Origin: Bradyrhizobium sp.
GTDB taxonomy: Bacteria; Pseudomonadota; Alphaproteobacteria; Rhizobiales; Xanthobacteraceae
DNA: 64,000 nucleotides
Assembly: GCF_030654605.1 (NCBI RefSeq)
Contig: NZ_JAURXB010000258.1
Location: 1-64,000, forward strand
Direction: 5' to 3'
Below, piece after piece: positions 56,402 through 64,000 of this stretch. The position numbers and the translations under genes are program-made. Below the pieces are notes generated by a model, which was not told the origin of the DNA, ran no database searches, and saw only the letters and a program-made list of their open reading frames with translations. The first letter of the stretch is position 1; each line of letters begins with the position of its first letter.

Positions 56402-57241
56402 CTAAGCCGCCGTCGCCGAATGCGCCTCGCTTTGCAGCTTGCGCTTCCGCCACATCGCTCCCGCCACCAGAACGATGATGATGCCGATGACCCCGAAGAC
56501 CACCTCGGCGCCATGACCGTCATTGGCAAAGCGCGGGAACACCCTGAGCGGGGCGAGGAATGAGTCGAGCGCGACGCCGACCGGACCGTTGAAGAACGCC
56601 TTCAGATACGGAACGATCGCGGGATCGGTCGCCATGACCTCACCGGCGACCCAGCCCAGCAAGGCTGCGCCCGCCCATACCAAACCAGGCATGCGCGTGA
56701 GCAGTGCCATGATCAGCGCGGCACCGGCAACGATCAGGGGAACGCTGATCGCAAGGCCGATCACCAGCAGCGGAATACTGCCATTGGCGGCCGCGGCAAC
56801 CGCGATGACGTTGTCGAGGCTCATCACGATGTCGGCGATCGCCACGATCCGCACGGCCGCCCACAGATGTGCCGCCGCATCCACGTCGCCCTCGCCCTCG
56901 TGTTCGGGTACCAGCAGCTTTGCCGCGATGAAGAGCAGCGCCAACCCGCCGACCAGCTTGAGGAAGGGCAGCGCCATCAACGTCACGACGATTCCCGTGA
57001 AGATGATGCGCAGGAAAACGGCGACGCCGGCGCCAAGGACCATGCCCCAGAACCGCTGACGTGACGGCAGCCCGCGGCATGCCATCGCGATGACAAGCGC
57101 GTTGTCACCGGACAGCAGGATGTTGATCCACATGATCTTGCCGAGCGCGACCCAAAAGGTCGGCTGCTGCATCTCGACTTGAAACTGGGTTAAGAAGTTC
57201 GAGATGATCGCGGGATCGAAGATTTGCATGACCCAGTTCAC
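56402..57241 (-). CDS. TerC family integral membrane protein
   Basis: 279 residues, about seven to eight membrane helices, with the family's acidic pairs in the membrane (LLSGDNALVIAMACRGLP; IVMSLDNVIAVAAAANG). TerC relatives are linked to metal export and tellurite resistance; a Mn2+ role is known for some. No ter partners are nearby. It ends 5 bp from the convergent ppx gene. Confidence 0.9.
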   Translation of the reverse strand: MNWVMQIFDPAIISNFLTQFQVEMQQPTFWVALGKIMWINILLSGDNALVIAMACRGLPSRQRFWGMVLGAGVAVFLRIIFTGIVVTLMALPFLKLVGGLALLFIAAKLLVPEHEGEGDVDAAAHLWAAVRIVAIADIVMSLDNVIAVAAAANGSIPLLVIGLAISVPLIVAGAALIMALLTRMPGLVWAGAALLGWVAGEVMATDPAIVPYLKAFFNGPVGVALDSFLAPLRVFPRFANDGHGAEVVFGVIGIIIVLVAGAMWRKRKLQSEAHSATAA

Positions 57242-57303
57242 AGCATATTCCCCCCGGCCTGCGGCCGTTGTGAGCGGCTATTGTCTGCCGTTTCGGTTGT
57301 CGA

Positions 57304-57726
57304 TCAACCGACGATTTCGTTGCCCGAGAAGAACTGGGCGATTTCAATCGCTGCGGTCTCGGCGGCATCGGAACCATGCACGGAGTTTTCGCCGATCGAC
57401 TTCGCATGCAGTTTGCGGATGGTTCCGTCGGCCGCCTTGGAAGGATCGGTCGCGCCCATGACGTCGCGATGCTTCAGCACGGCGCCCTCGCCTTCGAGCA
57501 CCTGGACCACGACCGGACCGGAAGTCATGAAGTCCACCAGTTCGCCGAAAAACGGACGCGCCTTGTGGACGGCATAGAAGGTTTCGGCCTGTTCGCGCGT
57601 CATGCGAATGCGCTTCTGGGCAACGATCCGAAGTCCGGCCTTTTCGATCAGCGCGTTGATCGCGCCCGTCAGGTTGCGCGCGGTCGCGTCGGGCTTGAGA
57701 ATCGAAAAGGTACGTTCAATCGTCAT
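57304..57726 (-). CDS. ndk: Nucleoside diphosphate kinase
   Basis: 140 residues, normal length. Active-site His in [36 protein letters not shown] at the N-terminus and [17 protein letters not shown]. Balances nucleoside triphosphate pools by a phospho-His intermediate. Start ATG 57726. Leftward transcription leads toward terC, 62 bp on. Confidence 0.97.
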   Translation of the reverse strand: MTIERTFSILKPDATARNLTGAINALIEKAGLRIVAQKRIRMTREQAETFYAVHKARPFFGELVDFMTSGPVVVQVLEGEGAVLKHRDVMGATDPSKAADGTIRKLHAKSIGENSVHGSDAAETAAIEIAQFFSGNEIVG

Positions 57727-58213
57727 AGTCTCGTCCTTAAAAAGCGCTGGTGGGAGTTGCGGCGCTTATATCGGCGCCGTCGGGGAACGGCAAGCGACCG
57801 GGCGGAATCGGCAAGCAATCAGGCGAAATGTCGCGGGCAGTGCCGGTACCGGCCTCACCCGCTCAACGTGGTCGATATGGCTGGCATGCGGCTATTGGAG
57901 CGTCCCCGCTTAACCGCCCGCGCGCCGCCTGTGGCTATGTCGGCTGCTACGTGCGGCGATTGGTCCCGACGTGGTGGGGTCGCCCCGTCGACGGCTGGTA
58001 GCCCCCGGTGCCCGATCGTCCCGATCGCACGGCAAACAGCCCTGGCCGGCCCTCTCCCGGAGCGAATTCGGCGTTCCCGAGAGCGGAACCAGCGCTGGCT
58101 TTCACACCATTCCGATGTGCGGGACCATGCAATGCACCCCCGGCGGGAAACCATTTCCCGCCCGGTGACTTAGTCCTGCAACACCACAACCGATTACCAA
58201 GCTGGATACCCTC
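57727..58213. other. Intergenic region, no supported gene
   Basis: About 490 bp between ndk and a small rightward gene. Short frames on both strands lack ribosome sites and conserved features. It should contain the ndk promoter. No RNA gene or repeat was recognised. Confidence 0.4.
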
Positions 58214-58402
58214 ATGAACAGCCACACCGACAACAGCGAACAGATCGATCGCAAGACCAGCCGATCGATTTGCAATGCCGTGGGCGAGCGGTTGCAGCAA
58301 CGCCTCCGCCCGCTGGAATCCGAGCTGCCCTCCCATCTGGCGGATCTGATGAATGAACTGCGCAAACAGGACGCCAGCGGCCGCCAAATGCTGCCGAATT
58401 AG
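58214..58402 (+). CDS. Small hypothetical protein
   Basis: 62 residues, soluble and highly charged, helical (RSICNAVGERLQQRLRPLE, then LPSHLADLMNELRKQDASG). No Cys cluster, signal or membrane segment. No strong SD precedes ATG 58214. The amphipathic helix pattern is unlike the Arg/Pro-rich shadow frames around it. May be a small protein-binding or NepR-like helix, but no motif supports a specific call. Confidence 0.62.
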   Translation: MNSHTDNSEQIDRKTSRSICNAVGERLQQRLRPLESELPSHLADLMNELRKQDASGRQMLPN

Positions 58403-58489
58403 GCCCCATTGCGGCATCAGCCGCCGCGCAGCCGCCATTTCGTGCAATTAACGGGTTGCGTTTTGGGACGGCACCGGTGAAAAGCCCGC

Positions 58490-60367
58490 ATGCTTTCAAT
58501 CACCGATATCTCGGTCCGGATTGCCGGACGGCTTTTGATCGACAACAGCTCGGTTCAAATCGTGCCCGGCGCACGCGTGGGTTTTGTCGGCCGTAATGGC
58601 GTCGGCAAATCGACGCTGTTCCATGCGATCCGTGGCGAGCTGCCGACCGAAACCGGTTCCATCTCGATCCCTCCCCGCTGGCGTATCGGCAGCCTCGCGC
58701 AGGAAGCGCCCGACGGCCCGGAGAGCTTGATTTCGGTCGTGCTGAAGGCCGACCTGGAGCGCGACGCGCTGCTGGCCGAAGCCGAGACCGCGCACGATCC
58801 TTCGCGCATCGCCGATATCCAGACCCGGCTCGTCGACATCGACGCACATTCGGCGCCGGCCCGGGCTGCCGCGATCCTGAGCGGCCTTGGATTTTCCACC
58901 GCCGATCAGGCGAGGTCCTGTTCGGAGTTTTCCGGTGGCTGGCGCATGCGCGTCGCCCTTGCGGCGACATTGTTTTCCGCGCCCGATCTGCTGCTGCTGG
59001 ACGAGCCCACCAACTACCTCGACCTCGAAGGCACGCTGTGGCTGGAGGATCATCTGGCGAACTATCCGCGCACGGTGATCGTCATCAGCCATGACCGCGA
59101 CCTGCTCGACACCTCGGTCGACCAGATCCTGCACCTCGATCGCACCAAGCTGACGCTCTACAAGGGTACCTACTCGTCGTTCGAGGAGCAGCGCGCCACC
59201 CGCGAGATGCTCGACGCCAAGCACGCCAAGCGGCAGATGGACGAGCGCAAGCGCCTGCAGGCCTTCGTCGACCGCTTCAAGGCCAAGGCCTCGAAAGCCC
59301 GCCAGGCGCAGTCGCGCGTCAAGATGCTGGAGCGGATGAAGCCGGTCACCGCGCTGGTGACGCAGGACGTCCGCGAAATTTCCTTTCCGGTGCCGGAGAA
59401 AATGCTGTCGCCGCCGATCATCGCGGTCGACAACGTCTCGGTCGGCTACGACCCGAAGAAGCCGGTGCTCAATCGCGTGACCCTGCGCATCGACACCGAC
59501 GACCGCATCGCTTTGCTCGGCTCCAACGGCAACGGCAAGTCGACGCTGGTCAAGCTGTTGGCCAACAAGCTGGTGCCGTTCTCCGGTCACGTCACCCGCG
59601 CTGAAAAGCTGTCGGTCGGCTATTTCGCGCAGCACCAGGTCGACGAACTCAATCTCGACGGCTCGCCCTACGATCACGTCCGCAAGCTGATGCCCGACGC
59701 CACCGAAACCAAGGTGCGCGGGCGCACCGGCGCGATCGGCTTTTCCGGCAAGGCCGGTGACACCAAGGTGAAAAGCCTGTCGGGCGGCGAAAAAGCGCGG
59801 CTGCTGCTCGGACTTGCGACCTTCTTCGGTCCCAACATGATCATTCTCGACGAACCGACCAACCATCTGGACATCGACAGCCGCGCGGCGCTTGCCGAAG
59901 CGATCAACGATTATCCCGGCGCCGTCATCATGGTCTCCCATGACCGCTACCTGATCGAAGCCTGCGCCGATCAATTATGGGTGGTCGCCGATCACGCGGT
60001 CACGACCTATGACGGCGACCTCGACGACTACCGGCGCATGGTGCTGTCGGCGCGCGGCATGCGCACCAATTCGCGCGACCGCGGCGACAATGAACGCGGC
60101 GACGGCCGCGACAAGCCCGCGCGCAACAAGTCCGAGAAGCGCGTCCCGCTGAAGCAGAAGATATCGGATGCCGAGGCCGAGATCGCGCGCATCAACGGCA
60201 TCATTGCCAAGATCGATACCGCGCTGGCGCTGCCGGATTTGTTCAAGCGCGATCCCAAGCAGGCGGCCCAGCTCGGCAAGGCACGGGCCGGCGCCCAGAG
60301 CGCGCTGCAGCGCGCCGAGGAAGAGTGGCTGGCGGCAAGCTCGCAATACGATCAGGCGACGGGCTGA
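58490..60367 (+). CDS. ABC-F family ATPase
   Basis: 625 residues with two ABC ATPase domains and no membrane part: Walker A GRNGVGKST and GSNGNGKST, signatures FSGGWRMRVALA and LSGGEKARLLLG, Walker B LLLLDEPTNYLD and MIILDEPTNHLD. A charged linker lies between them (RKRLQAFVDRFKAKASKARQ) and a coiled-coil C-terminal end. ABC-F proteins act on the ribosome E site to relieve stalls or regulate translation; the C-terminal coil suggests the Uup/YheS side. ATG start 58490. Confidence 0.93.
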   Translation: MLSITDISVRIAGRLLIDNSSVQIVPGARVGFVGRNGVGKSTLFHAIRGELPTETGSISIPPRWRIGSLAQEAPDGPESLISVVLKADLERDALLAEAETAHDPSRIADIQTRLVDIDAHSAPARAAAILSGLGFSTADQARSCSEFSGGWRMRVALAATLFSAPDLLLLDEPTNYLDLEGTLWLEDHLANYPRTVIVISHDRDLLDTSVDQILHLDRTKLTLYKGTYSSFEEQRATREMLDAKHAKRQMDERKRLQAFVDRFKAKASKARQAQSRVKMLERMKPVTALVTQDVREISFPVPEKMLSPPIIAVDNVSVGYDPKKPVLNRVTLRIDTDDRIALLGSNGNGKSTLVKLLANKLVPFSGHVTRAEKLSVGYFAQHQVDELNLDGSPYDHVRKLMPDATETKVRGRTGAIGFSGKAGDTKVKSLSGGEKARLLLGLATFFGPNMIILDEPTNHLDIDSRAALAEAINDYPGAVIMVSHDRYLIEACADQLWVVADHAVTTYDGDLDDYRRMVLSARGMRTNSRDRGDNERGDGRDKPARNKSEKRVPLKQKISDAEAEIARINGIIAKIDTALALPDLFKRDPKQAAQLGKARAGAQSALQRAEEEWLAASSQYDQATG

Positions 60368-60394
60368 GCCGGTTCGCGGCGTGCGGACCAGCGA

Positions 60395-60946
60395 TCAGGT
60401 CGCGGCCGGCTTCTTCTTCGGCTTCACCGTTCGCGGCGGCGGGGCCGGTTCGGCGCCGCGCTCGATCGAGCTCAGGCGTCCGGCGGTGAAGGTGTAAATT
60501 CCGGCACGCTGCCCGCGCGAATAATTGACCACCGCCACCCGGTCGCCGCGCGCATTGTTCGAGAGGTTGACGCTATCGGGTGCGCCGATGCCGCGCACGA
60601 CGTCGCATTCGGTATGGCCGAGCGCCACCGTTCCCCGGGTCGAGGGCGCCGGCGCGCCGGCCGCGCCGTCGGTCAGGGCGTTGGCATCCGAACCCGGAGG
60701 CGCCATTCCCGGGCAGCCGCCATCCGCGCTCACCAGATCTTCCGCCGTCACCGGCTTGTCGGGGGTCAAGGGCAAGGTCTCGATCGAAACGTTCCGGATG
60801 AACAGCCTGCCGGAACGGGAAAACCATTCCGCGTCTTTCGACAGGAGATCTGAGCCCGACTGGAACGCGCTCGTGCAGCCCGCCATCAGGGGGGCCAGCA
60901 GGAGCCACGCCAGCAGGCGTTTGCGATGAAGGTTTTTGTCTCGCAC
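60395..60946 (-). CDS. Hypothetical outer-membrane lipoprotein
   Basis: 183 residues from GTG 60946 (TTG 60964 is an alternative). Basic N-terminus, hydrophobic helix and lipobox LMAGC with Cys at about 24, so lipid-anchored. The mature part has a low-complexity Ala/Pro loop and a block with ECDVVRGIGAPDSVNLSNN and DRVAVVNYSRGQRAGIYTF, like small-lipoprotein-A/BamE-type beta proteins in rhythm only. Tail rich in Pro and Lys (PPPRTVKPKKKPAA). Confidence 0.82.
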   Translation of the reverse strand: MRDKNLHRKRLLAWLLLAPLMAGCTSAFQSGSDLLSKDAEWFSRSGRLFIRNVSIETLPLTPDKPVTAEDLVSADGGCPGMAPPGSDANALTDGAAGAPAPSTRGTVALGHTECDVVRGIGAPDSVNLSNNARGDRVAVVNYSRGQRAGIYTFTAGRLSSIERGAEPAPPPRTVKPKKKPAAT

Positions 60947-61080
60947 GATTGACCGAATTCCCAACCCTGTCGTCTAAGCGGTTGTCCCACCATCACTTTG
61001 CGGCATGAGCGTGACTATGTCCAAGCTCACGGGGCCGACGCCCGCCGAAACCGCAGATTATCATTAATTGCCTTATATCG

Positions 61081-61533
61081 CTAATTCCGCCGCTGCCACC
61101 GGCCCCGCTCGTCGGCCTGCCAGTAGGTGACCTCGAACCCCCGCGACTTGCAGTCGGTCCAGGCCTCCCGCGCAGCGCCGAGCGCGTTGTCGTCGTCGCC
61201 ATTGAAGACCAGAACCAGGCGGTCGTAGCCCTCGCAATCGGCGGGCAGCGCGGCGTTGTCGATCAGGAACCGGACATTGGCCCGGTTCGGGTTGCCCCCC
61301 TCCACCGCCAGCACGATCGGCTGGTCCTCGGCGTCGGCCGCGCGCCAGGTGGCGTGCGGCAGGAACGAATCGTCGCGATAGGTCCAAAGATGGGCGTCGA
61401 GCGCGTCCGCGCGCTCTTCCGATGTCGATTGCACCACCACCCGCCAGCCACGCTCCAGCGACTTCTCCAGCAACGGCGGCAGCACGTTCTCGAGCAACAT
61501 GTCCTGCAGATGGTAGAACAGAACTTCCGTCAT
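61081..61533 (-). CDS. holC: DNA polymerase III subunit chi
   Basis: 150 residues, HolC family. Conserved VLFYHLQ at the N-terminus, LLEKSLERGWRVVVQ, LWTYRDDSFLPHATW and VLVFNGDDDNAL. Chi links the clamp loader to single-stranded DNA-binding protein during replication. Start ATG 61533, 23 bp after pepA; pepA-holC is a recurring gene pair in proteobacteria. Confidence 0.94.
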   Translation of the reverse strand: MTEVLFYHLQDMLLENVLPPLLEKSLERGWRVVVQSTSEERADALDAHLWTYRDDSFLPHATWRAADAEDQPIVLAVEGGNPNRANVRFLIDNAALPADCEGYDRLVLVFNGDDDNALGAAREAWTDCKSRGFEVTYWQADERGRWQRRN

Positions 61534-61556
61534 CGGATTTTCAGCTGTTTCCTCAG

Positions 61557-63059
61557 TTATTTCTTGCCTTCGTAATACTCTGCCACCAGCCGCTCCAGCA
61601 GACGCACGCCATAGCCCGAGCCCCAGCTGTGATTGATCTCGGACTTCGGCGCACCCATCGCGGTTCCCGCGATATCGAGATGCGCCCACGGCGTGTCGTC
61701 GACGAAGCGCTGCAGGAACTGGGCGGCAGTGATCGAACCGCCATTGCGGACGCCGGCGTTCTTCACATCGGCGAATTGCGAATCGATCTGCTTGTCGTAT
61801 TCGGGGCCTAGCGGCATGCGCCACACCCGTTCCCCGGTCTCGAGCCCCACCCTGGTCAGCCGTTCGGCCAGTTCGTCGTTGTTGGAGAACATGCCGGCAT
61901 ATTCGGTGCCGAGCGCCACCATGATCGCGCCGGTCAGCGTTGCCAGGTCGACCATGAATTTCGGCTTGAACTTCTTCGCCACGTACCAGAGCACGTCGGC
62001 CAGAACCAGACGACCTTCTGCGTCGGTATTGATGATTTCGATGGTCTGGCCGGACATCGAGGTCACGATATCGCCGGGGCGTTGCGCATTTCCGTCAGGC
62101 ATGTTTTCGACGACGCCGATGGCGCCGACCACATTGACCCTGGCCTTTCGCGCGGCCAGCGCATGCATCAGCCCGACCACGCAAGCCGCGCCCCCCATGT
62201 CGCCCTTCATGTCCTCCATGCCGGCGGAGCCCTTGATCGAAATGCCGCCGGTATCGAAACAAACGCCCTTGCCGACGAAGGCAACCGGCTGCTCGCCTTT
62301 CTTGCCGCCATTCCAGCGCATGATCACGGTGCGGCCCGGCTGCGTCGAGCCCTGGGAAACGCCGAGCAGCGCGCCCATGCCGAGCTTGGTCATGGCCTTG
62401 ACGTCGAGAATTTCGACATCGACGCCGAGCTTGCGCAGCTGCGCGGCGCGCCGCGCGAATTCCACGGGATAGAGCACGTTCGGCGGCTCGTTGACGAGTT
62501 CGCGCGCCATGATGACGCCATCGACAATGTGAGCGCGAGGGGCGAAAGCTTTTCGCGCGGCGGCGACGTCGTCGACCGCGAGCGAAACTTCGGCGCGCAC
62601 CGCGGCATCCTCGCCGTCCTTCTTCCTGGTCTTGTAGCGATCGAATTTATAGGCTCGCAGCCGCACGCCCGATGCCACCGCGGCGGCCTGGTCGGGCTTC
62701 ATCGCACCGTCAGGCAATTCCGCCATGATCGTCACCACCGCGTTGCCGCCGAGCAGCTTGCCGGCGGCTGCGCCGCCAAGCTTGAGAAAATCATGGTCCT
62801 TGATCGCCGACAACTTGCCGGCGCCAACCACGATCAGCCGGGAGGCTTTAAGACCCTCCGGCGCCAGAATATCGAGCGTCGAGCCGCTCTTGCCCTTGAA
62901 CTGGTTGGTTTCGGCCGCGCGCTTGACGACATCGGCCGATGTCCCCAGCCCCTTGCGCGTCGCCGCGCCGAATTTCAGCGTATCGTCGCAAAAGACCACC
63001 AGAACCCCGCGCGGGGCGGTGGAAAACGGAACGAAGCCGACCTTGACGGCGTCGGACAT
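61557..63059 (-). CDS. pepA: Leucyl aminopeptidase (M17)
   Basis: 500 residues. The M17 signature [12 protein letters not shown] carries metal-binding Asp/Glu; [15 protein letters not shown] carries the catalytic Lys/Asp region. The N-terminal domain (about 1-170) is the usual macro-like fold. It removes N-terminal residues from peptides; in E. coli it is also a DNA-binding recombination factor. Start ATG 63059 follows GGAGGATTTGCCC-like spacing. First gene before holC. Confidence 0.95.
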   Translation of the reverse strand: MSDAVKVGFVPFSTAPRGVLVVFCDDTLKFGAATRKGLGTSADVVKRAAETNQFKGKSGSTLDILAPEGLKASRLIVVGAGKLSAIKDHDFLKLGGAAAGKLLGGNAVVTIMAELPDGAMKPDQAAAVASGVRLRAYKFDRYKTRKKDGEDAAVRAEVSLAVDDVAAARKAFAPRAHIVDGVIMARELVNEPPNVLYPVEFARRAAQLRKLGVDVEILDVKAMTKLGMGALLGVSQGSTQPGRTVIMRWNGGKKGEQPVAFVGKGVCFDTGGISIKGSAGMEDMKGDMGGAACVVGLMHALAARKARVNVVGAIGVVENMPDGNAQRPGDIVTSMSGQTIEIINTDAEGRLVLADVLWYVAKKFKPKFMVDLATLTGAIMVALGTEYAGMFSNNDELAERLTRVGLETGERVWRMPLGPEYDKQIDSQFADVKNAGVRNGGSITAAQFLQRFVDDTPWAHLDIAGTAMGAPKSEINHSWGSGYGVRLLERLVAEYYEGKK

Positions 63060-63410
63060 GGGCAAATCCTCCAAGAATTCAGGGCTGTCGCTGGGTCGGG
63101 AACCGGCCGGGCGGTGTTTCGGATGATCTCATCGACTGTGGCTGCACATCCGCGGAAAGCAGGGTCCGGGACACTATGGCCTGCCAGCCGCTGCAATGCC
63201 AAGCGCCCCCGTGGCTCATTAGCCACATAGCGCGAATTATTAACCATATGGCAAGGGTGCCATGGCCCAGCCATTTTGTTGACGGATCAAAGGGATGGTA
63301 GTGAGAATGTGAGCTGGCAGGACAGCTGCGGCGCGACCAATGGGGATCCCGTAACAGGGATTGGTCGTGAGCCGCGGTTTCGGCTCGTGAGGTGGGATCG
63401 TGCGGTAACG
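63060..63410. other. Divergent promoter region between pepA and lptF
   Basis: About 350 bp without a supported gene. It must hold leftward and rightward promoters. A short palindromic run, tggca-aggg-tgcca (63249-63262), is the only symmetry noticed. Confidence 0.4.
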
Positions 63411-64000
63411 ATGGGGTCGATCGACAAGTATATTTTCCGAACGACGCTGGCGTCGTTTGCGTTGATTCTGGTGAGCCTGACAGGGGTGATCTGGATTACG
63501 CAGGCGTTGCGCGGCATCGACCTGATGACGAGCCAGGGCCAGACCATCGTCACCTTTCTCGGCATCACCAGCCTCGTGATCCCGGCGCTGGTGCTGATCA
63601 TTGCGCCCATGGCGCTGATGATCGCAATCTCGCACACCCTCAACAAGCTCGCGACCGACTCCGAGATCATCGTGATGAATGCGGCGGGCCTCTCGCCGTT
63701 CCGGCTGTTCCTTCCGTTCTTCTATGCCACCTGCGTGGTGTCGGTTCTGGTTGCCTTCATCGCGGCCTATTTGGCGCCCGACGGCATGCGCCGGATCAAG
63801 CAGTGGGACGCCGAGATCACCGCCGACGTGCTCACCAACATTCTGCAGCCCGGCCGTTTTGCCTCGCTCGATCGGAACCTGACGATTCGCATTCGGGAGC
63901 GTCAGCCCGGCGGCATTCTCGCCGGCATTTTCGTCGATGATCGGCGCGACCCCAAGGAACGCGTCACCATCATTGCCGACCACGGCACGATCCTGCGCAA
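63411..64000 (+). CDS. lptF: LPS export permease LptF, 5' part
   Basis: The first 196 codons are visible; the gene runs off the window. N-terminal MGSIDKYIFRTTLASFALIL, three membrane helices by residue 110, NAAGLSPFRLFLPFFYATC, then the start of the periplasmic beta-jellyroll (IRIRERQPGGILAGIFVDD). This is the LptF/YjgP family, which with LptG and LptB extracts lipopolysaccharide from the inner membrane. Start ATG 63411. lptG would be expected next, beyond the window. Confidence 0.92.
   Translation, partial: MGSIDKYIFRTTLASFALILVSLTGVIWITQALRGIDLMTSQGQTIVTFLGITSLVIPALVLIIAPMALMIAISHTLNKLATDSEIIVMNAAGLSPFRLFLPFFYATCVVSVLVAFIAAYLAPDGMRRIKQWDAEITADVLTNILQPGRFASLDRNLTIRIRERQPGGILAGIFVDDRRDPKERVTIIADHGTILR

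Overview
The window looks like a chromosomal segment of a Bradyrhizobium-type alphaproteobacterium (Hyphomicrobiales, Nitrobacteraceae). This rests on high GC, a type II glutamine synthetase behind a sigma-54 promoter followed by a DUF2735 gene, hdaA next to ppk-ppx, BT1/DoxX/caspase-family paralogues, and dispersed palindromic repeats of types I recall from Bradyrhizobium genomes. No rRNA, complete tRNA, CRISPR array, prophage or insertion sequence was seen. Species cannot be fixed from the sequence alone.

Layout. 1-697: three stacked dispersed repeats. 698-5234: two divergent methyl-accepting chemotaxis proteins; the rightward one has an in-frame stop in its signalling domain. 5272-7739: a c-type cytochrome, a YdcZ-type transporter, a molybdate-binding-like protein without a signal peptide, and a protein with two GrlR-like domains. 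7816-9774: nitrogen assimilation (glnII, its -24/-12 promoter, a DUF2735 gene). 9774-20549: scattered metabolic and transport genes, plus a broken GrlR-like gene fused to the tail of a VapC-like toxin. 20686-24092: small and secreted proteins, including a pair of paralogous peptides of about 50 residues whose leaders can each form an 11-bp helix over the Shine-Dalgarno sequence. 24308-30588: envelope and redox genes (L,D-transpeptidase, polysaccharide deacetylase, glutathione peroxidase, DoxX). 30729-38158: central housekeeping (maeB, aspS, selO, rnd). 38346-42655: two overlapping, tandemly duplicated secreted caspase-like proteases. 42836-45733: a LysR regulator divergent from two acetyltransferase-like proteins and an isochorismatase-fold protein lacking its catalytic Cys and Lys. 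45777-49316: an autotransporter-type barrel, a cold-shock gene with an attenuator-like hairpin, a ketopantoate-reductase homologue and a GST. 49375-57726: purM-purN, then a phospholipid synthase homologue, hdaA, ppk and ppx, then terC and ndk. 58214-64000: an ABC-F ATPase, a lipoprotein, pepA-holC, and divergently the start of lptF, cut by the window edge.

The least ordinary items are the twin peptides with similar SD-masking leader helices (22443-23114), the tandem secreted caspases, the LysR-linked cluster with a probable pseudo-hydrolase, the csp leader hairpin, and several short tandem duplications placed exactly on gene boundaries (12792, 48536, 50032, 52503). The functional readings of these are inference; the sequence structures themselves are directly visible.
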